Assembly (NCBI GenBank): GCA_034926865.1
Contig: JAYFQP010000027.1
Location: 13,469-77,468 of the forward strand
Reading direction: 5' to 3'
Origin: RGIG1902 sp034926865
GTDB taxonomy: Bacteria > Bacillota > Clostridia > Oscillospirales > Butyricicoccaceae
Length of the DNA: 64,000 nt
Part shown: piece after piece, positions 17,930 through 27,037 of the stretch
Layout of the letters: every line of letters starts with the position of its first letter
Position numbering within the stretch: position 1 is the stretch's first letter
Made by a program: the position numbers and the translations under genes
Notes under the pieces: model-generated
Databases searched by the model: none
What the model was told of the DNA's origin: nothing
Seen by the model: only the letters and a program-made list of their open reading frames with translations

Positions 17930-18700
17930 ATGGCTGTTTATGTCATTAAAAACAAAGCGCTCATTTCCCCGCTGTTTTACGGTTGGCAGGAAACCTTAAT
18001 CTGGTCTTGCCTGCAGGACTGCATGGGTGAAGCATATGCTGACGATCAAGATCATCCGCAGTCTTCCAAAATAACCCTCGGGGATTTCTGTTTTCTCGCA
18101 GGAAAGGTAAACTATGAACTGTTGCTTTCAAAACCTTTTAACAAAAACTCCCCTTTTCTTATCATGATCCCCAAAACTGAAGAATGGGAAAAAGCAATAG
18201 AGCTTGTGTTCCGAGAAAAAGCAATCCGCCGCATGCGCTATGCTACAAAAAAGGATAAAGATGCATTTAACAAATCAGCATTACAAGACATAATATCGCA
18301 TCTTCCCGGTGAATATGAGCTGAGAGTGATTGATGGGGAGCTATACGAAAAGTCAATATTATTGCCATGGGCAAAAGATTTGTGCGGAAGTTATTTTAGC
18401 TGTCAGGATTATCTTGAAAATGGGCTTGGTGCTGCTGTTTTAAAAAATGGAGAGCTTGTATCCGGCGCATCTTCATATGCCTATTACGAAGGTGGTATTG
18501 AAATAGAAATCGATACCCGCAAAGACGAGCGTGGAAAAGGCTTAGCCTCAGTTTGCGGAGCAAAATTAATATTGGAATGCTTAAAAAGGGACTTATACCC
18601 AAGCTGGGATGCCCAAAATAAAATATCTCTTGCATTAGCCGAAAAACTTGGATATAGATTTGAAAAGGAATATCCCTCGTATGAAATTTGCTTTTCTTAA
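17930..18700 (+). CDS. GNAT-family acetyltransferase (GNAT_acetyltran, ZmaR-like)
   Basis: 256 residues. The acetyl-CoA binding core is in the C-terminal half (AAVLKNGELVSGASSYAYYE, then GGIEIEIDTRKDERGKGLAS). The R-x-x-G-x-G/A loop is represented by DERGKGLAS, and a terminal YRFEKEYPSYEI strand follows. The arrangement, with a poorly conserved N-terminal half, fits PF12746, the zwittermicin-resistance-like group. The acceptor is unknown. The start is supported by GAAAGGA seven bases before the ATG. It is a single-gene unit ended by a hairpin at 18764. Confidence 0.8.
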   Translation: MAVYVIKNKALISPLFYGWQETLIWSCLQDCMGEAYADDQDHPQSSKITLGDFCFLAGKVNYELLLSKPFNKNSPFLIMIPKTEEWEKAIELVFREKAIRRMRYATKKDKDAFNKSALQDIISHLPGEYELRVIDGELYEKSILLPWAKDLCGSYFSCQDYLENGLGAAVLKNGELVSGASSYAYYEGGIEIEIDTRKDERGKGLASVCGAKLILECLKRDLYPSWDAQNKISLALAEKLGYRFEKEYPSYEICFS

Positions 18701-18763
18701 AAGCATCTTAATGCTAAATAGAAGGCTTATTAAAATAAGCATATAAAATATAAACGTCCCCAT

Positions 18764-18800
18764 AAGCGGCAATTGATTTTATCATTGCCGCTTTATTTTA
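18764..18800 (+). terminator. Terminator after the acetyltransferase
   Basis: AAGCGGCAAT (18764-18773) pairs with ATTGCCGCTT (18784-18793), followed by TATTTTAC. Confidence 0.8.
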
Positions 18801-19000
18801 CACTAATAAGAATCCAATGGATCTTAACCTCTTTTGCCGTACAGATATACAAAGCTTCCATATATAATAAGTCTGCTACAGTGGAATAGGCCTTTTTGTA
18901 TGTTAGTGTTCATATCTTGCAGCTTAGAGTGCAGATACTGTTTTTTTCTGAGTTATACAGTATAATAGTAACAGGAATAGATTCAAAGGGTGGTGAAGCG

Positions 19001-19441
19001 GTGAAAATATTGGTTGAGCACGGACCGTTTGATGAAAACGAGATAGTCCTGCGCTGCAAAGAGCTGGATCAAGAAATGCTTGAGATCCTTGAGCTTTTAA
19101 GAGAACGCTCCGCTCGTATTGCCGCATACAAAGATGGAGAAATCCATATGCTGCAATCCTCCGACATCTATTATGCGGAAGCGGTTGACGGAAAAACATT
19201 TATCTACACTAAAGACATGGTTCTGGAGACTTACCAGAGTCTCGCCGCTTTGCAGGATGAGCACGGAGACTGGGGAGTGATCCGCATAGGCAAATCACAG
19301 CTTGTAAACCTGTATCATGTTTTAAAGCTAAAAAGCCTGCCTAACAGCCGTATTGAGATAACTCTCAAAAATGGGGAAAAACTTATTGCCTCCCGTCATT
19401 ATATTCAAAACCTTAAAGAAAAACTGGGAATGCTGGAATAG
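19001..19441 (+). CDS. LytTR-domain DNA-binding regulator
   Basis: 146 residues from GTG 19001, after the purine-rich AAAGGGTGGTGAAG. The longer in-frame ORF upstream lacks a binding site and crosses a TATAAT box (18961-18966), so it is not used. The LytTR domain occupies about 45-146 (HMLQSSDIYYAEAVDGKTFI, GVIRIGKSQLVNLYHVLKLK, NGEKLIASRHYIQNLKEKLG). There is no receiver domain, so it is a stand-alone LytTR regulator. Such genes are commonly followed by a DUF3021 membrane protein, as here, and the pair probably controls the adjoining ABC exporter. An inverted TGCA-containing element at about 18913-18935 may be an autoregulatory site. Confidence 0.85.
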   Translation: MKILVEHGPFDENEIVLRCKELDQEMLEILELLRERSARIAAYKDGEIHMLQSSDIYYAEAVDGKTFIYTKDMVLETYQSLAALQDEHGDWGVIRIGKSQLVNLYHVLKLKSLPNSRIEITLKNGEKLIASRHYIQNLKEKLGMLE

Positions 19442-19451
19442 GAGGATCTAT

Positions 19452-19940
19452 ATGCAGGAAAAATTTAAAAACAGTCGGTTCGCCCTTCTTTATATATGGA
19501 TGGCAAAAGCAAAATACACTATGGGCATCTTTTATGTATTTATTGTCTTTTTTTATCTGGTCTTTGGGGCCATAAGTGTTGCGCAAACTGTGACGCTTGA
19601 CTTACCAACATCTATGGAAATGCTCTTTGCTTGTTTCTTTATAGGGCTTACTCAGCAGATAATAATGGCGCCTGAACACTTAACTGCCGCCCGGTCTTTA
19701 TTGTGGATCGGGAGCGGCGCTTTGATAACGGCTGTTTTCAGCGTGGGATTCAAATGGTTCGAAGGGTTTCCTTCATGGTGCCTGCCTTTATTCATGGTTT
19801 GCATGGTAATAGCCATGGCGGCAGTGCTTTTAAACATCTATTTTCAACTTCACAATGAAACTCGAATGCTAAACAAACAGCTTGAACACTTTCAGAATAA
19901 TTCAAAACTAACTTCGCACCCCAAAACTAAGGAGGGCTAA
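19452..19940 (+). CDS. DUF3021-family membrane protein
   Basis: 162 residues from ATG 19452, six bases after GGAGGATC. The 27 extra codons upstream in the same frame overlap the regulator gene and are not used. Four transmembrane helices are visible (about 20-45, 55-75, 83-103, 110-130), then a charged cytoplasmic tail. This matches the DUF3021 family, which accompanies LytTR regulators in Firmicutes and is thought to act as a membrane partner that restrains or senses for the regulator. That role is known only by association. Confidence 0.75.
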   Translation: MQEKFKNSRFALLYIWMAKAKYTMGIFYVFIVFFYLVFGAISVAQTVTLDLPTSMEMLFACFFIGLTQQIIMAPEHLTAARSLLWIGSGALITAVFSVGFKWFEGFPSWCLPLFMVCMVIAMAAVLLNIYFQLHNETRMLNKQLEHFQNNSKLTSHPKTKEG

Positions 19941-19943
19941 ACT

Positions 19944-20816
19944 ATGCAGGTAATCAATATTGAGCACCTAAGCAAAAACTACGGAAAGCATATTGGCATA
20001 AAAGATGTCACCTTTTCGCTTGACGAAGGGGAGATATTTGGATTTGTGGGGCCAAACGGCGCAGGCAAATCAACCACTATCCGCATACTGCTGAGCTTGA
20101 TTTTTGCCGATGGGGGCAAGGCCAGTATAATGGGAAAAGACTGTGCAAAGGACTCGAAGCTTATTAAAGCTTATACGGGATATGTACCAAGCGATGTGCG
20201 CTTATATGAAGACATCAAAGTTTCAGAGCTGCTCAGGCGCAATGCCGGTTTTTATCAAAAAGAACAAGAAGAAGAGGCAGCCAGGCTCTGCAAGCTGTTT
20301 GATCTCGAAACAGGAAAACGCTTCAGGGAGCTTTCTACCGGAAACAAGAAAAAGGCTTCTCTTGTCTGTGCTCTTGCCTCAAAGCCTCGAATACTGATTT
20401 TGGATGAGCCAACCAGCGGTCTTGACCCTATGGTGCAGAAAGACCTGTTTATGGAGCTGAAAAGTCAGGCAGCACAGGGGGTTACAATCTTACTTTCAAG
20501 CCACAATCTTGCCGAGGTGCAAGAGTATTGTGACAGGGTAGCTTTTATCCGCGACGGAAAAATCATTGCTGTTTCCGACCTTGCAGGAGCCGCGAAGAAC
20601 CCGCGCAAGATAATCTCTGTTTACGGCGGAACGCAGACGCCAAATGGTCTTGAACTTATTTCCGAAGATGGAAACAAGCGTATTTTTCGAACAGATTCAG
20701 ACGGAGCTGAACTGTTAAAAATGTTGTGTGAGCTGAATCCCGATTCATTTACAGTACAGCACGAAAGCATTGAGGAACGTTTTATGTCTCTATATAGAGA
20801 GGAGAAAAAACAATGA
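19944..20816 (+). CDS. ABC transporter ATP-binding protein
   Basis: 290 residues. Walker A GPNGAGKST at 36-44, signature motif LSTGNKKKAS at about 131-140 (variant of LSGGQ), Walker B ILILDEPTSGLDP, and the switch His in LLSSHNLAEV. The N-terminal nucleotide-binding domain is followed by a short C-terminal accessory region, as in exporters of the bacitracin/lantibiotic-immunity or Nat/YhcH type. It has a strong AAGGAGG site and sits three bases after the DUF3021 gene. It shares a 4-base ATGA overlap with the permease, so it certainly forms one transporter with it. The substrate is unknown. Confidence 0.9.
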   Translation: MQVINIEHLSKNYGKHIGIKDVTFSLDEGEIFGFVGPNGAGKSTTIRILLSLIFADGGKASIMGKDCAKDSKLIKAYTGYVPSDVRLYEDIKVSELLRRNAGFYQKEQEEEAARLCKLFDLETGKRFRELSTGNKKKASLVCALASKPRILILDEPTSGLDPMVQKDLFMELKSQAAQGVTILLSSHNLAEVQEYCDRVAFIRDGKIIAVSDLAGAAKNPRKIISVYGGTQTPNGLELISEDGNKRIFRTDSDGAELLKMLCELNPDSFTVQHESIEERFMSLYREEKKQ

Positions 20817-21622
20817 GCATATTCCTATTGGAGTTTAGAAATATTCGCAAAAGCGTTTTAACCTGGACACTATCTGTAGGCAGTATTATCTTTTTGATGC
20901 TTGCATTCTTTCCATCAATGAAAACCGAAGCTATGCAAGCCATTGCCAATGCCAAGCTTGACAGCATAGATCCTGCTATCTTAGCGGCTATGGGTATTAA
21001 AGAGATCCCTGATTTCACAATAATAACCAACTTCTTCGGTTATATCCTGCAATTCATAACCCTTGCTTTAATGGTATTTGCAACCCATCAGGCTGTATCA
21101 ATGTTAATAAAGGAAGAAAGTGACGGAACGATCGAGTACCTTTATTCCAAACCCGTATCCCGTGACAACATCTTGACTCAAAAAATAGCGGCACATGTAG
21201 TTTCCTTCTGCCTTATGCTGCTGGTCTTTATAGTCATAACAATATCAGGATACCTGGCCTTTAGTGACTATTCCTTCACGAAAAGCCTTAAGGAAAGCCT
21301 GATCATTTACGGAGGCATTCTATTCGTAGGCCTGATTTTCTCTTCGGTAGGATTTTTGGCATCATCACTGATAAGGAGCAGCCGCAGCTCCGCCGCAATA
21401 ACAATTGCAATAGTATTCGGAACTTTTGTTTTAGGCGCTACATCGGCTGTAGTAAAAGAACTCGATTTTCTGGTCTACTTCTCGCCTATGGACTGGATAA
21501 AGGCCCAAAAACTGCTGAGTGACGGCCTCAAGCCGGCAGAGTGGGTCATTGGGGTAGGTTTGATACTAATCTGTACACTCTGCGCATGGGCAAGGTATCG
21601 CCGCAAAGACCTTTTGGTATAA
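20813..21622 (+). CDS. ABC-2 type transporter permease
   Basis: 269 residues with six predicted membrane spans. They include an N-terminal anchor (TLSVGSIIFLMLAFF), a large extracytoplasmic loop with KTEAMQAIANAKLDSIDPAI, and the typical ABC-2 region EESDGTIEYLYSKPVSR between spans. Together with the preceding ATPase it makes an exporter. The last gene of the LytTR operon, it is followed by a good terminator at 21682. Confidence 0.85.
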   Translation: MSIFLLEFRNIRKSVLTWTLSVGSIIFLMLAFFPSMKTEAMQAIANAKLDSIDPAILAAMGIKEIPDFTIITNFFGYILQFITLALMVFATHQAVSMLIKEESDGTIEYLYSKPVSRDNILTQKIAAHVVSFCLMLLVFIVITISGYLAFSDYSFTKSLKESLIIYGGILFVGLIFSSVGFLASSLIRSSRSSAAITIAIVFGTFVLGATSAVVKELDFLVYFSPMDWIKAQKLLSDGLKPAEWVIGVGLILICTLCAWARYRRKDLLV

Positions 21623-21681
21623 CGTAGTATTCTCTCCCTTCCACGCAAAGCAAACATTAGCCTCTAAAACGCAAAGCCACT

Positions 21682-21720
21682 ATCCACAGGCAAGATATAA
21701 GGTTGCCTGTGGATTTTTTA
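21682..21720 (+). terminator. Terminator of the LytTR-ABC operon
   Basis: ATCCACAGGCAA (21682-21693) pairs perfectly with 21703-21714, followed by TTTTTTATTTATTT. Confidence 0.9.
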
Positions 21721-21791
21721 TTTATTTCTTGATATAATGGCTTGAGTATACAAAGATATCTCTTTTTATCATTAATTAAGGAGATTTTTAA

Positions 21792-22499
21792 ATGTCAAAA
21801 CGCGATCTGACAAATGAGCAAAAGAAACTTAAGACAGACCTGTGGATAATCTCTCTTGCTTCTCTTATATCTCTTTCAGTCTATATTATATTTCAAGATC
21901 AGCTGACGGCGCTTATTAAGGATAAAAGCCTAAATATAATTATTCGTACATTAATTGCAGCCGCGCTTCAATTCGGCATTGCAGGGCTTGGGATAACTAT
22001 TGATATGGTTTTGAGAAAGGAAAGCCCATTTTCCTACGGCTTGAGAAAAAAAGGCGCCGCCGCTTCTATTCTGTTAAGCGGTTTGTGCTCTGTTCCCTAT
22101 ATTGCTTTTATCATTTTTTCCAAACAGTTCTCAGGTTATCTCCCCTTTAGAACTGTTTGGGTAACAAAAGAGGTTTTTGCCGGAGGCTTTCCCACAAATG
22201 CTATAGGCACATTTATAATCGCAGTGGCATGGGGATTTTTCGAGGGGTTCAATTATGTAGTAATAAGCGACAAAATCAACAAGCTGTCCCCCGTCAAAAA
22301 CATTTGGATGAACAACGGGGCAATTATCTGCGCCGTAATATGTATCCTAATCCACGGAATTGTAGGCGTTACCGCGAATGGCATACTGGAAATGGCCTCT
22401 GTATTCATAATCATCTATGGCATGCTGGTCGTTAAAAAACATACTGGAAACGCATGGGGCTGTGTGTTTATATTCATCTTCTTATGGAATGCTTTTTAA
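21792..22499 (+). CDS. CPBP-like integral membrane protein with degenerate active site
   Basis: 235 residues with about seven membrane helices. A region resembling CPBP/Abi intramembrane proteases is present: AWGFFEGFNYVVISDKIN where the family usually has EExxxR, then ICILIHGIVGV resembling the later His motif. The second Glu and the Arg of the first motif are missing, so proteolytic activity is doubtful. Good AAGGAG site before the ATG. It stands alone between a terminator and the CcdA-thioredoxin gene. The family assignment is tentative. Confidence 0.5.
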   Translation: MSKRDLTNEQKKLKTDLWIISLASLISLSVYIIFQDQLTALIKDKSLNIIIRTLIAAALQFGIAGLGITIDMVLRKESPFSYGLRKKGAAASILLSGLCSVPYIAFIIFSKQFSGYLPFRTVWVTKEVFAGGFPTNAIGTFIIAVAWGFFEGFNYVVISDKINKLSPVKNIWMNNGAIICAVICILIHGIVGVTANGILEMASVFIIIYGMLVVKKHTGNAWGCVFIFIFLWNAF

Positions 22500-22718
22500 T
22501 GGTATTTTAGAAATACACTCTTCTACGTGAAAAAGTCACAGAAACCGTGCTTAAGAATGTGGTAGGATATAGCAAATAGCATGTGCATATTTACCCTGTT
22601 GCCAATATCTGCTTTCCCTACTATGATATTGATTAAGGAAAAAGCCCATTTAAGCTCAGGGCTTTCTAATATATGCATCTCTCAGGCTCGCCAACAACAA
22701 CCAAGAGGTGACATCTGT

Positions 22719-23927
22719 ATGAATTTAACAACCCAAGGCGGAGTATCCGCTCTCACAATCCTAGCCCAGGGGCTAATCAGCTTTTTTTCTCCTTGTGTCT
22801 TTCCAATAATCCCGCTTTTTTTGGGGTATCTTTCGGGCTCGTCAAATCTTGACACGGAATATGAGGGCAAGAGAAAATCACGTTTGCTCCTGAACACCTT
22901 CTTTTTTATACTTGGCATAAGTTTTGCCTTTTTCCTGCTCGGGCTGGGGTTTACGTCGTTTGGGCAGTTCTTCAACGAAAACAGCGGGCTCATATCAAAG
23001 ATCGGCGGAGTAATAATTACACTCTTTGGTATTTATCAGCTTGGGCTGTTTGGCCAGTCAAAGTTTCTCAGCCGTGAAGCAAGACTCCCGTTTTCAATGG
23101 AAAAAGCCTCTGCCAGCCCACTGACAGCTGCCCTGATGGGCTTTACTTTTAGCTTTGGGTGGACACCCTGCGTAGGCCCGGCTTTGGCATCTGCTCTTCT
23201 TATGGCATCTTCAGCACAAAGCTCAGCGCAGGGATTCGCTCTTATCGGCATTTATACCCTGGGATTTACCCTTCCGTTTCTAATCGTTGCCCTTTTCGCC
23301 GAAAAGCTGCTTGATCTCTTCTCAAAGAAAGGGCATATCGTAACGATAGCGCAAAAGATCGGTGCCGTATTAATGATAATTATGGGCGTTCTTATGCTTA
23401 CCGGCTATTTCACTCCAGCTTCAGCCTCAGCTCCCTCTGATGCCTCAGAATCTTCTGATTCCCAAGAGGAAGAACGAAACAAGGTGTCCGCACCGGAAAT
23501 AACGCTAAAAGACCGAGACGGCAACGAGCATTCTCTGGAGGACTACAAGGGCAAAACTGTGTTCCTCAACTTTTGGGCAACATGGTGCGGCCCATGCAAA
23601 AGCGAAATGCCGGATATACAGAAGCTTTACGAAAATTATGGCTCCAACGAAGATGATATCGTCATTATTTCAATAGCCTGCCCAAATTACTACAAGGAGA
23701 CATCTCAGCAGAAGATCGAAAAATTCCTTGACGAAAATGAATACACATATCCCGTATTATTTGACGCTGATGCGGCAACTCTGGAAGCCTATGGGGTTTC
23801 CTCCTTCCCCACCACCTACATGATAGATGACGACGGAAACATTTTTGGATATGTTCAGGGCTCGATGTCCTATGAAACCATGGTAGATATAATCAAACAA
23901 ACAATAGAAAAGGATTACCGCAACTGA
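22719..23927 (+). CDS. CcdA-type thiol transporter fused to a TlpA/ResA-like thioredoxin domain
   Basis: 402 residues from ATG 22719 (AAGAGGTG eight bases upstream); the longer ORF has 46 upstream codons without support. The first 235 residues form the six-span CcdA/DsbD-beta electron carrier with its two membrane cysteines in SFFSPCVFP (C26) and WTPCVGPAL (about C150). After an Ala/Ser/Glu-rich linker, a thioredoxin domain has the active site WCGPC near 289 and cis-Pro in SSFPTTYMID. The protein should carry electrons from cytoplasmic thioredoxin across the membrane to an attached external thioredoxin, for reduction of exported thiols. Next in the operon are a histidine kinase and response regulator. 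Confidence 0.9.
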   Translation: MNLTTQGGVSALTILAQGLISFFSPCVFPIIPLFLGYLSGSSNLDTEYEGKRKSRLLLNTFFFILGISFAFFLLGLGFTSFGQFFNENSGLISKIGGVIITLFGIYQLGLFGQSKFLSREARLPFSMEKASASPLTAALMGFTFSFGWTPCVGPALASALLMASSAQSSAQGFALIGIYTLGFTLPFLIVALFAEKLLDLFSKKGHIVTIAQKIGAVLMIIMGVLMLTGYFTPASASAPSDASESSDSQEEERNKVSAPEITLKDRDGNEHSLEDYKGKTVFLNFWATWCGPCKSEMPDIQKLYENYGSNEDDIVIISIACPNYYKETSQQKIEKFLDENEYTYPVLFDADAATLEAYGVSSFPTTYMIDDDGNIFGYVQGSMSYETMVDIIKQTIEKDYRN

Positions 23928-23931
23928 CAAA

Positions 23932-25314
23932 ATGAAAATCAAAACCCGAATCCTCCTCTACAACACCCTTATGGTGCTTATATCCCTGATTGCCCTGCTG
24001 CTGATTGGAACCATCGTCATAGGAGTTCTCGGCAGCGGACAGTCTTCCGTAAAGGGCAATACTCTTACGAAAGCCGAAAAACTGATGAATTCTCTCTCGT
24101 CCGGAACCACCTCCTTCGAGGATGCCGGACGGGATTTTTCGGCTATCGGCTATTCGCTCTATGTCCTTATGCCTGAGGATAAGGTGACGGTCTATGGCAT
24201 AGAGCCGCAGGAAGACCTGACTTGGATAATGACGGATCCGGATCTTGAAACAACCAAGCTGTTTTCGCTCTCGAACAATGTAATAATAGCCCGAAAGATA
24301 TCTCCATATCTTTTAATTGCCATAAATAATGCGGAACAAAAGCCCGGAGGCCCAAAAAGCCTGCTGATGACTTTTTTGACAGTTGGCGGGATATCTATAG
24401 CTGTTATTCTTGCAATAAGCTATATTTTCACTGCCAATATACTAAGGCATATCTCCAAACCTCTTTCGGCGCTTGTAATTGGGGCAGGGCGAGTCGAGCT
24501 GGGCAATCTTTCATCCCCGATCGACTATCACGGCTCAGATGAGTTTAAAGTCGTCTGCGACGCCTTTAACCGAATGCAGGAGCATTTAAAAAACGAACGC
24601 GACAAAAATGCGGCCTACGAAAAGGCCAGAACCGATCTTATTTCAGGAATATCCCATGATCTTCGCACACCCCTTACCTCTGTAAAAGGCTATATCAAGG
24701 GCATACAGGACGGCATAGCCAACACCCCTGAAAAGGAACAGCGTTATCTTCAGACTGCATATTCAAAGGCTTCCGAAATGGACACACTTCTCCAGAAGCT
24801 TTTCTTCTTTTCAAAAGTTGAAACAGGCAATCTTCCGCTAAACAAGCGCCCTATTGATCTTGCTGACTTTATCCGCAACTATGTCGAGGAGGCCTCTCTC
24901 GATCCAAGGCTGCAGAGCGTAAGTATAACCTCTCACGTTCTTGACCGCCCGCATATGGCAGAGATCGACTCAGAACAGCTAAGGCGAGTGTTCACCAATC
25001 TAACGGAGAACTCTATAAAGTATGCAGGTATCGAAAACCTCAAGATAACAATAACGATTAGCCGAGACAGCGGTTTTGAAATCATAACCTTCTCAGATAA
25101 TGGTAAGGGGGTTTCACAGGATATGCTGCCATATTTGTTTGAGCAGTTCTGGAGAGGCGACAGCGCCAGAAAAGAGGGCGGCAACAGCAGCGGCTTGGGG
25201 CTTTATATAGTCAAATACATAGTTGACTCCCACGGAGGCAGCGTATCGGCGTCAAACGAAGGTGGATTGCGTATTACAATCAGGCTTCCGGCGCAAAAGG
25301 AGGTACAGGCATGA
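23932..25314 (+). CDS. Sensor histidine kinase (HAMP)
   Basis: 460 residues. An N-terminal membrane helix (about 7-33), an extracytoplasmic domain (about 35-145), a second helix (about 147-170), then HAMP (ILRHISKPLSALVIGAGRVE). The H-box is GISHDLRTPLTSVKGYIKG, the N-box NLTENSIKYAG, and the G-boxes are DNGKGVSQ and GLGLYIVK. It starts four bases after the CcdA-thioredoxin stop with only a distant ribosome site, so translation is probably coupled. It overlaps the regulator by 4 bases. The stimulus is unknown; gene order suggests envelope thiol/redox stress. Confidence 0.9.
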   Translation: MKIKTRILLYNTLMVLISLIALLLIGTIVIGVLGSGQSSVKGNTLTKAEKLMNSLSSGTTSFEDAGRDFSAIGYSLYVLMPEDKVTVYGIEPQEDLTWIMTDPDLETTKLFSLSNNVIIARKISPYLLIAINNAEQKPGGPKSLLMTFLTVGGISIAVILAISYIFTANILRHISKPLSALVIGAGRVELGNLSSPIDYHGSDEFKVVCDAFNRMQEHLKNERDKNAAYEKARTDLISGISHDLRTPLTSVKGYIKGIQDGIANTPEKEQRYLQTAYSKASEMDTLLQKLFFFSKVETGNLPLNKRPIDLADFIRNYVEEASLDPRLQSVSITSHVLDRPHMAEIDSEQLRRVFTNLTENSIKYAGIENLKITITISRDSGFEIITFSDNGKGVSQDMLPYLFEQFWRGDSARKEGGNSSGLGLYIVKYIVDSHGGSVSASNEGGLRITIRLPAQKEVQA

Positions 25315-26015
25315 AACGTATATTAATATGTGAGGACGACAGGGAGATAGCCGAGCTTGAGCGTGACTATCTTGAGATGAACACTTTTGATGCTGAAATC
25401 GTTCCAGATGGGAACACCGCTCTTGAAAAAGGACTTCAGGGTGGCTATGATCTTATCCTCTTAGACGTGATGCTTCCCGGAATAGACGGGTATGAACTGT
25501 GCCGGCGTTTCAGGGAAAAGCTCGACATCCCCATACTCATGGTAACAGCAAGAGGTGAATCCGCAGATAAAATACTCGGCCTCGGGCTTGGCGCCGATGA
25601 CTATATTCCAAAACCATTTGATCCTGCCGAGCTTGTTGCCCGCATAAAGTCACACATAAACCGTTACGAGCGCTTGACCTCCCCCGGCGCCTCCTCAAAC
25701 AAAGCCGACGAAATAATTATCGGCCCCATTGCAATCTACCCCAAAAATTGGAAAGTCTTTAAGCATAATCAAGAGCTTAAGCTGCCAAACCGTGAGTTTG
25801 AAATACTTGTATTTCTTGCTCAAAATCCCAACACGGTATTTTCAAGAGAGCAGATTTTTGAGCGTATCTGGGGCATAGGCTATATAAGCGACAGTGCCAC
25901 AGTTACAGTACATATTGGGCGCATAAGGGAAAAAATAGAAGACGACCCGCAGAACCCCAGGATAATTGAAACCATATGGGGCGCCGGATATCGTCTAAAT
26001 ATACTTGAGGTATAG
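25311..26015 (+). CDS. OmpR/PhoB-type response regulator
   Basis: 234 residues. Receiver domain with acidic pocket (CEDD), phosphoacceptor D52 in LILLDVMLPG, the T in MVTARG and the K in IPKPFDPAE. The C-terminal winged helix (about 135-232) ends with ETIWGAGYRLNILEV. The partner is the overlapping kinase gene. It probably controls its own operon, including the thiol transporter, though no binding site was identified. Confidence 0.92.
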   Translation: MKRILICEDDREIAELERDYLEMNTFDAEIVPDGNTALEKGLQGGYDLILLDVMLPGIDGYELCRRFREKLDIPILMVTARGESADKILGLGLGADDYIPKPFDPAELVARIKSHINRYERLTSPGASSNKADEIIIGPIAIYPKNWKVFKHNQELKLPNREFEILVFLAQNPNTVFSREQIFERIWGIGYISDSATVTVHIGRIREKIEDDPQNPRIIETIWGAGYRLNILEV

Positions 26016-26017
26016 CA

Positions 26018-26554
26018 ATGAAACGTATAATCATCATCGGCTGCTGCGGAAGCGGCAAAAGCACCCTGTCCAAAAAGCTATCCTCCCTTCTCTCCCTTCC
26101 TGCCGTACACCTTGACAAGCTGTTTTGGCAGGAAGGCTGGGTCAGCGTGGGAAACGAGGAGTTTGACAAGCGCCTCGATGAAGCGCTGAAAAAAGAATGC
26201 TGGATAATAGACGGCAATTTCAGCCGAACTCTGCCAAAAAGGCTTGAACGGTGCGATACAGTAATCTACCTTGATTACCCTGCCCTAAGATGCGTATTCA
26301 GAGTTTTGAAGCGAGTTATCTCCTCTCATGGAAGAGTAAGAGGAGATATGGCAGATGGATGCCCTGAAAAGCTGGATATCCCATTTCTTCTGTATACGCT
26401 TCGTTTTAATTCCAAAAACAGAAAATCTATCTATTCAAGCATTTCTTCATATCCGGAAAAAACTGTAATTATACTCAAAAATGACTGCGAGATTCTACAA
26501 TTTCTCCAAAGCATAAGTTCTGGTGAGACAGCCAAAGCCGCTAAGCTTTTATAA
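26018..26554 (+). CDS. P-loop nucleoside/adenylate-kinase-like protein (FlaR-type)
   Basis: 178 residues. P-loop GCCGSGKSTLSKKLS at about 8-16, followed by VHLDKLFWQEGW and a WIIDGNFSRTLPKRLERCDTVIYLDYP region. This is the pattern of the family often annotated as DNA topology modulation protein FlaR or as an adenylate-kinase relative. The substrate is not known. The start codon follows the regulator stop after two bases, with GAGGTATAGC as binding site, so it is the last gene of the CcdA-two-component operon. Confidence 0.8.
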   Translation: MKRIIIIGCCGSGKSTLSKKLSSLLSLPAVHLDKLFWQEGWVSVGNEEFDKRLDEALKKECWIIDGNFSRTLPKRLERCDTVIYLDYPALRCVFRVLKRVISSHGRVRGDMADGCPEKLDIPFLLYTLRFNSKNRKSIYSSISSYPEKTVIILKNDCEILQFLQSISSGETAKAAKLL

Positions 26555-26557
26555 ATT

Positions 26558-26595
26558 AATAGCCTGCTTTTTAAAAAAGCAGGCTATTTTATCTA
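26558..26595 (+). terminator. Terminator of the CcdA/two-component operon
   Basis: AATAGCCTGCTTTTT pairs with AAAAAGCAGGCTATT; T-rich in both directions, so it also serves the small membrane protein gene from the other side. Confidence 0.85.
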
Positions 26596-26622
26596 TATAT
26601 ATCCATAAATTAAATGCAAATC

Positions 26623-26814
26623 TTATTTCCTTCTTTTATGAACAGGAACAGCAAACAAAGCCGTCATCACTACAAGATAAATCCCATAAAACCCATATGT
26701 TACAGTGTTGTTCCACGGCCAGCTGAACTCCGGATGCCCAAGGGCAAACCAAAAAAAGGCCATTGCCAACCCCAACATTATTATCGCAGTATTTCTCATA
26801 ATTCCGATTTTCAT
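26623..26814 (-). CDS. Small two-span membrane protein
   Basis: 63 residues: MKIGIMRNTAIIMLGLAMAF as first span, then FGHPEFSWPWNNTVTYG-like loop, a second span (YGFYGIYLVVMTALFAVPV) and a basic tail HKRRK. GAGGAGG lies eight bases before the ATG, a strong site that supports a real gene. Topology suggests both ends in the cytoplasm. No family recognised; similar small proteins are common in Clostridia. Confidence 0.7.
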   Translation of the reverse strand: MKIGIMRNTAIIMLGLAMAFFWFALGHPEFSWPWNNTVTYGFYGIYLVVMTALFAVPVHKRRK

Positions 26815-26992
26815 ACTGCCATCCTCCTCGTTTAATGTATTTTCCCCCTGAACCTCGGCAAATCAGCCTTTGCCGACAAAAATAAAAATTATTACATTTC
26901 AGGATATGTATGCTGTTATGACATTACTATATCATTAAATGTGTCCTATTTTCTTTTGAAATATCTTGAGATTTCCTTAAGATTTGGTTACA

Positions 26993-27025
26993 AAAAGATC
27001 CCGCCCCTAATTGGGGGCGGGATCA
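26993..27025 (-). terminator. Terminator of mrp
   Basis: GATCCCGCCCC pairs with GGGGCGGGATC around CTAATTG, with TTTTTG following on the minus strand. Confidence 0.9.
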
Positions 27026-27037
27026 AATGATTTCATT

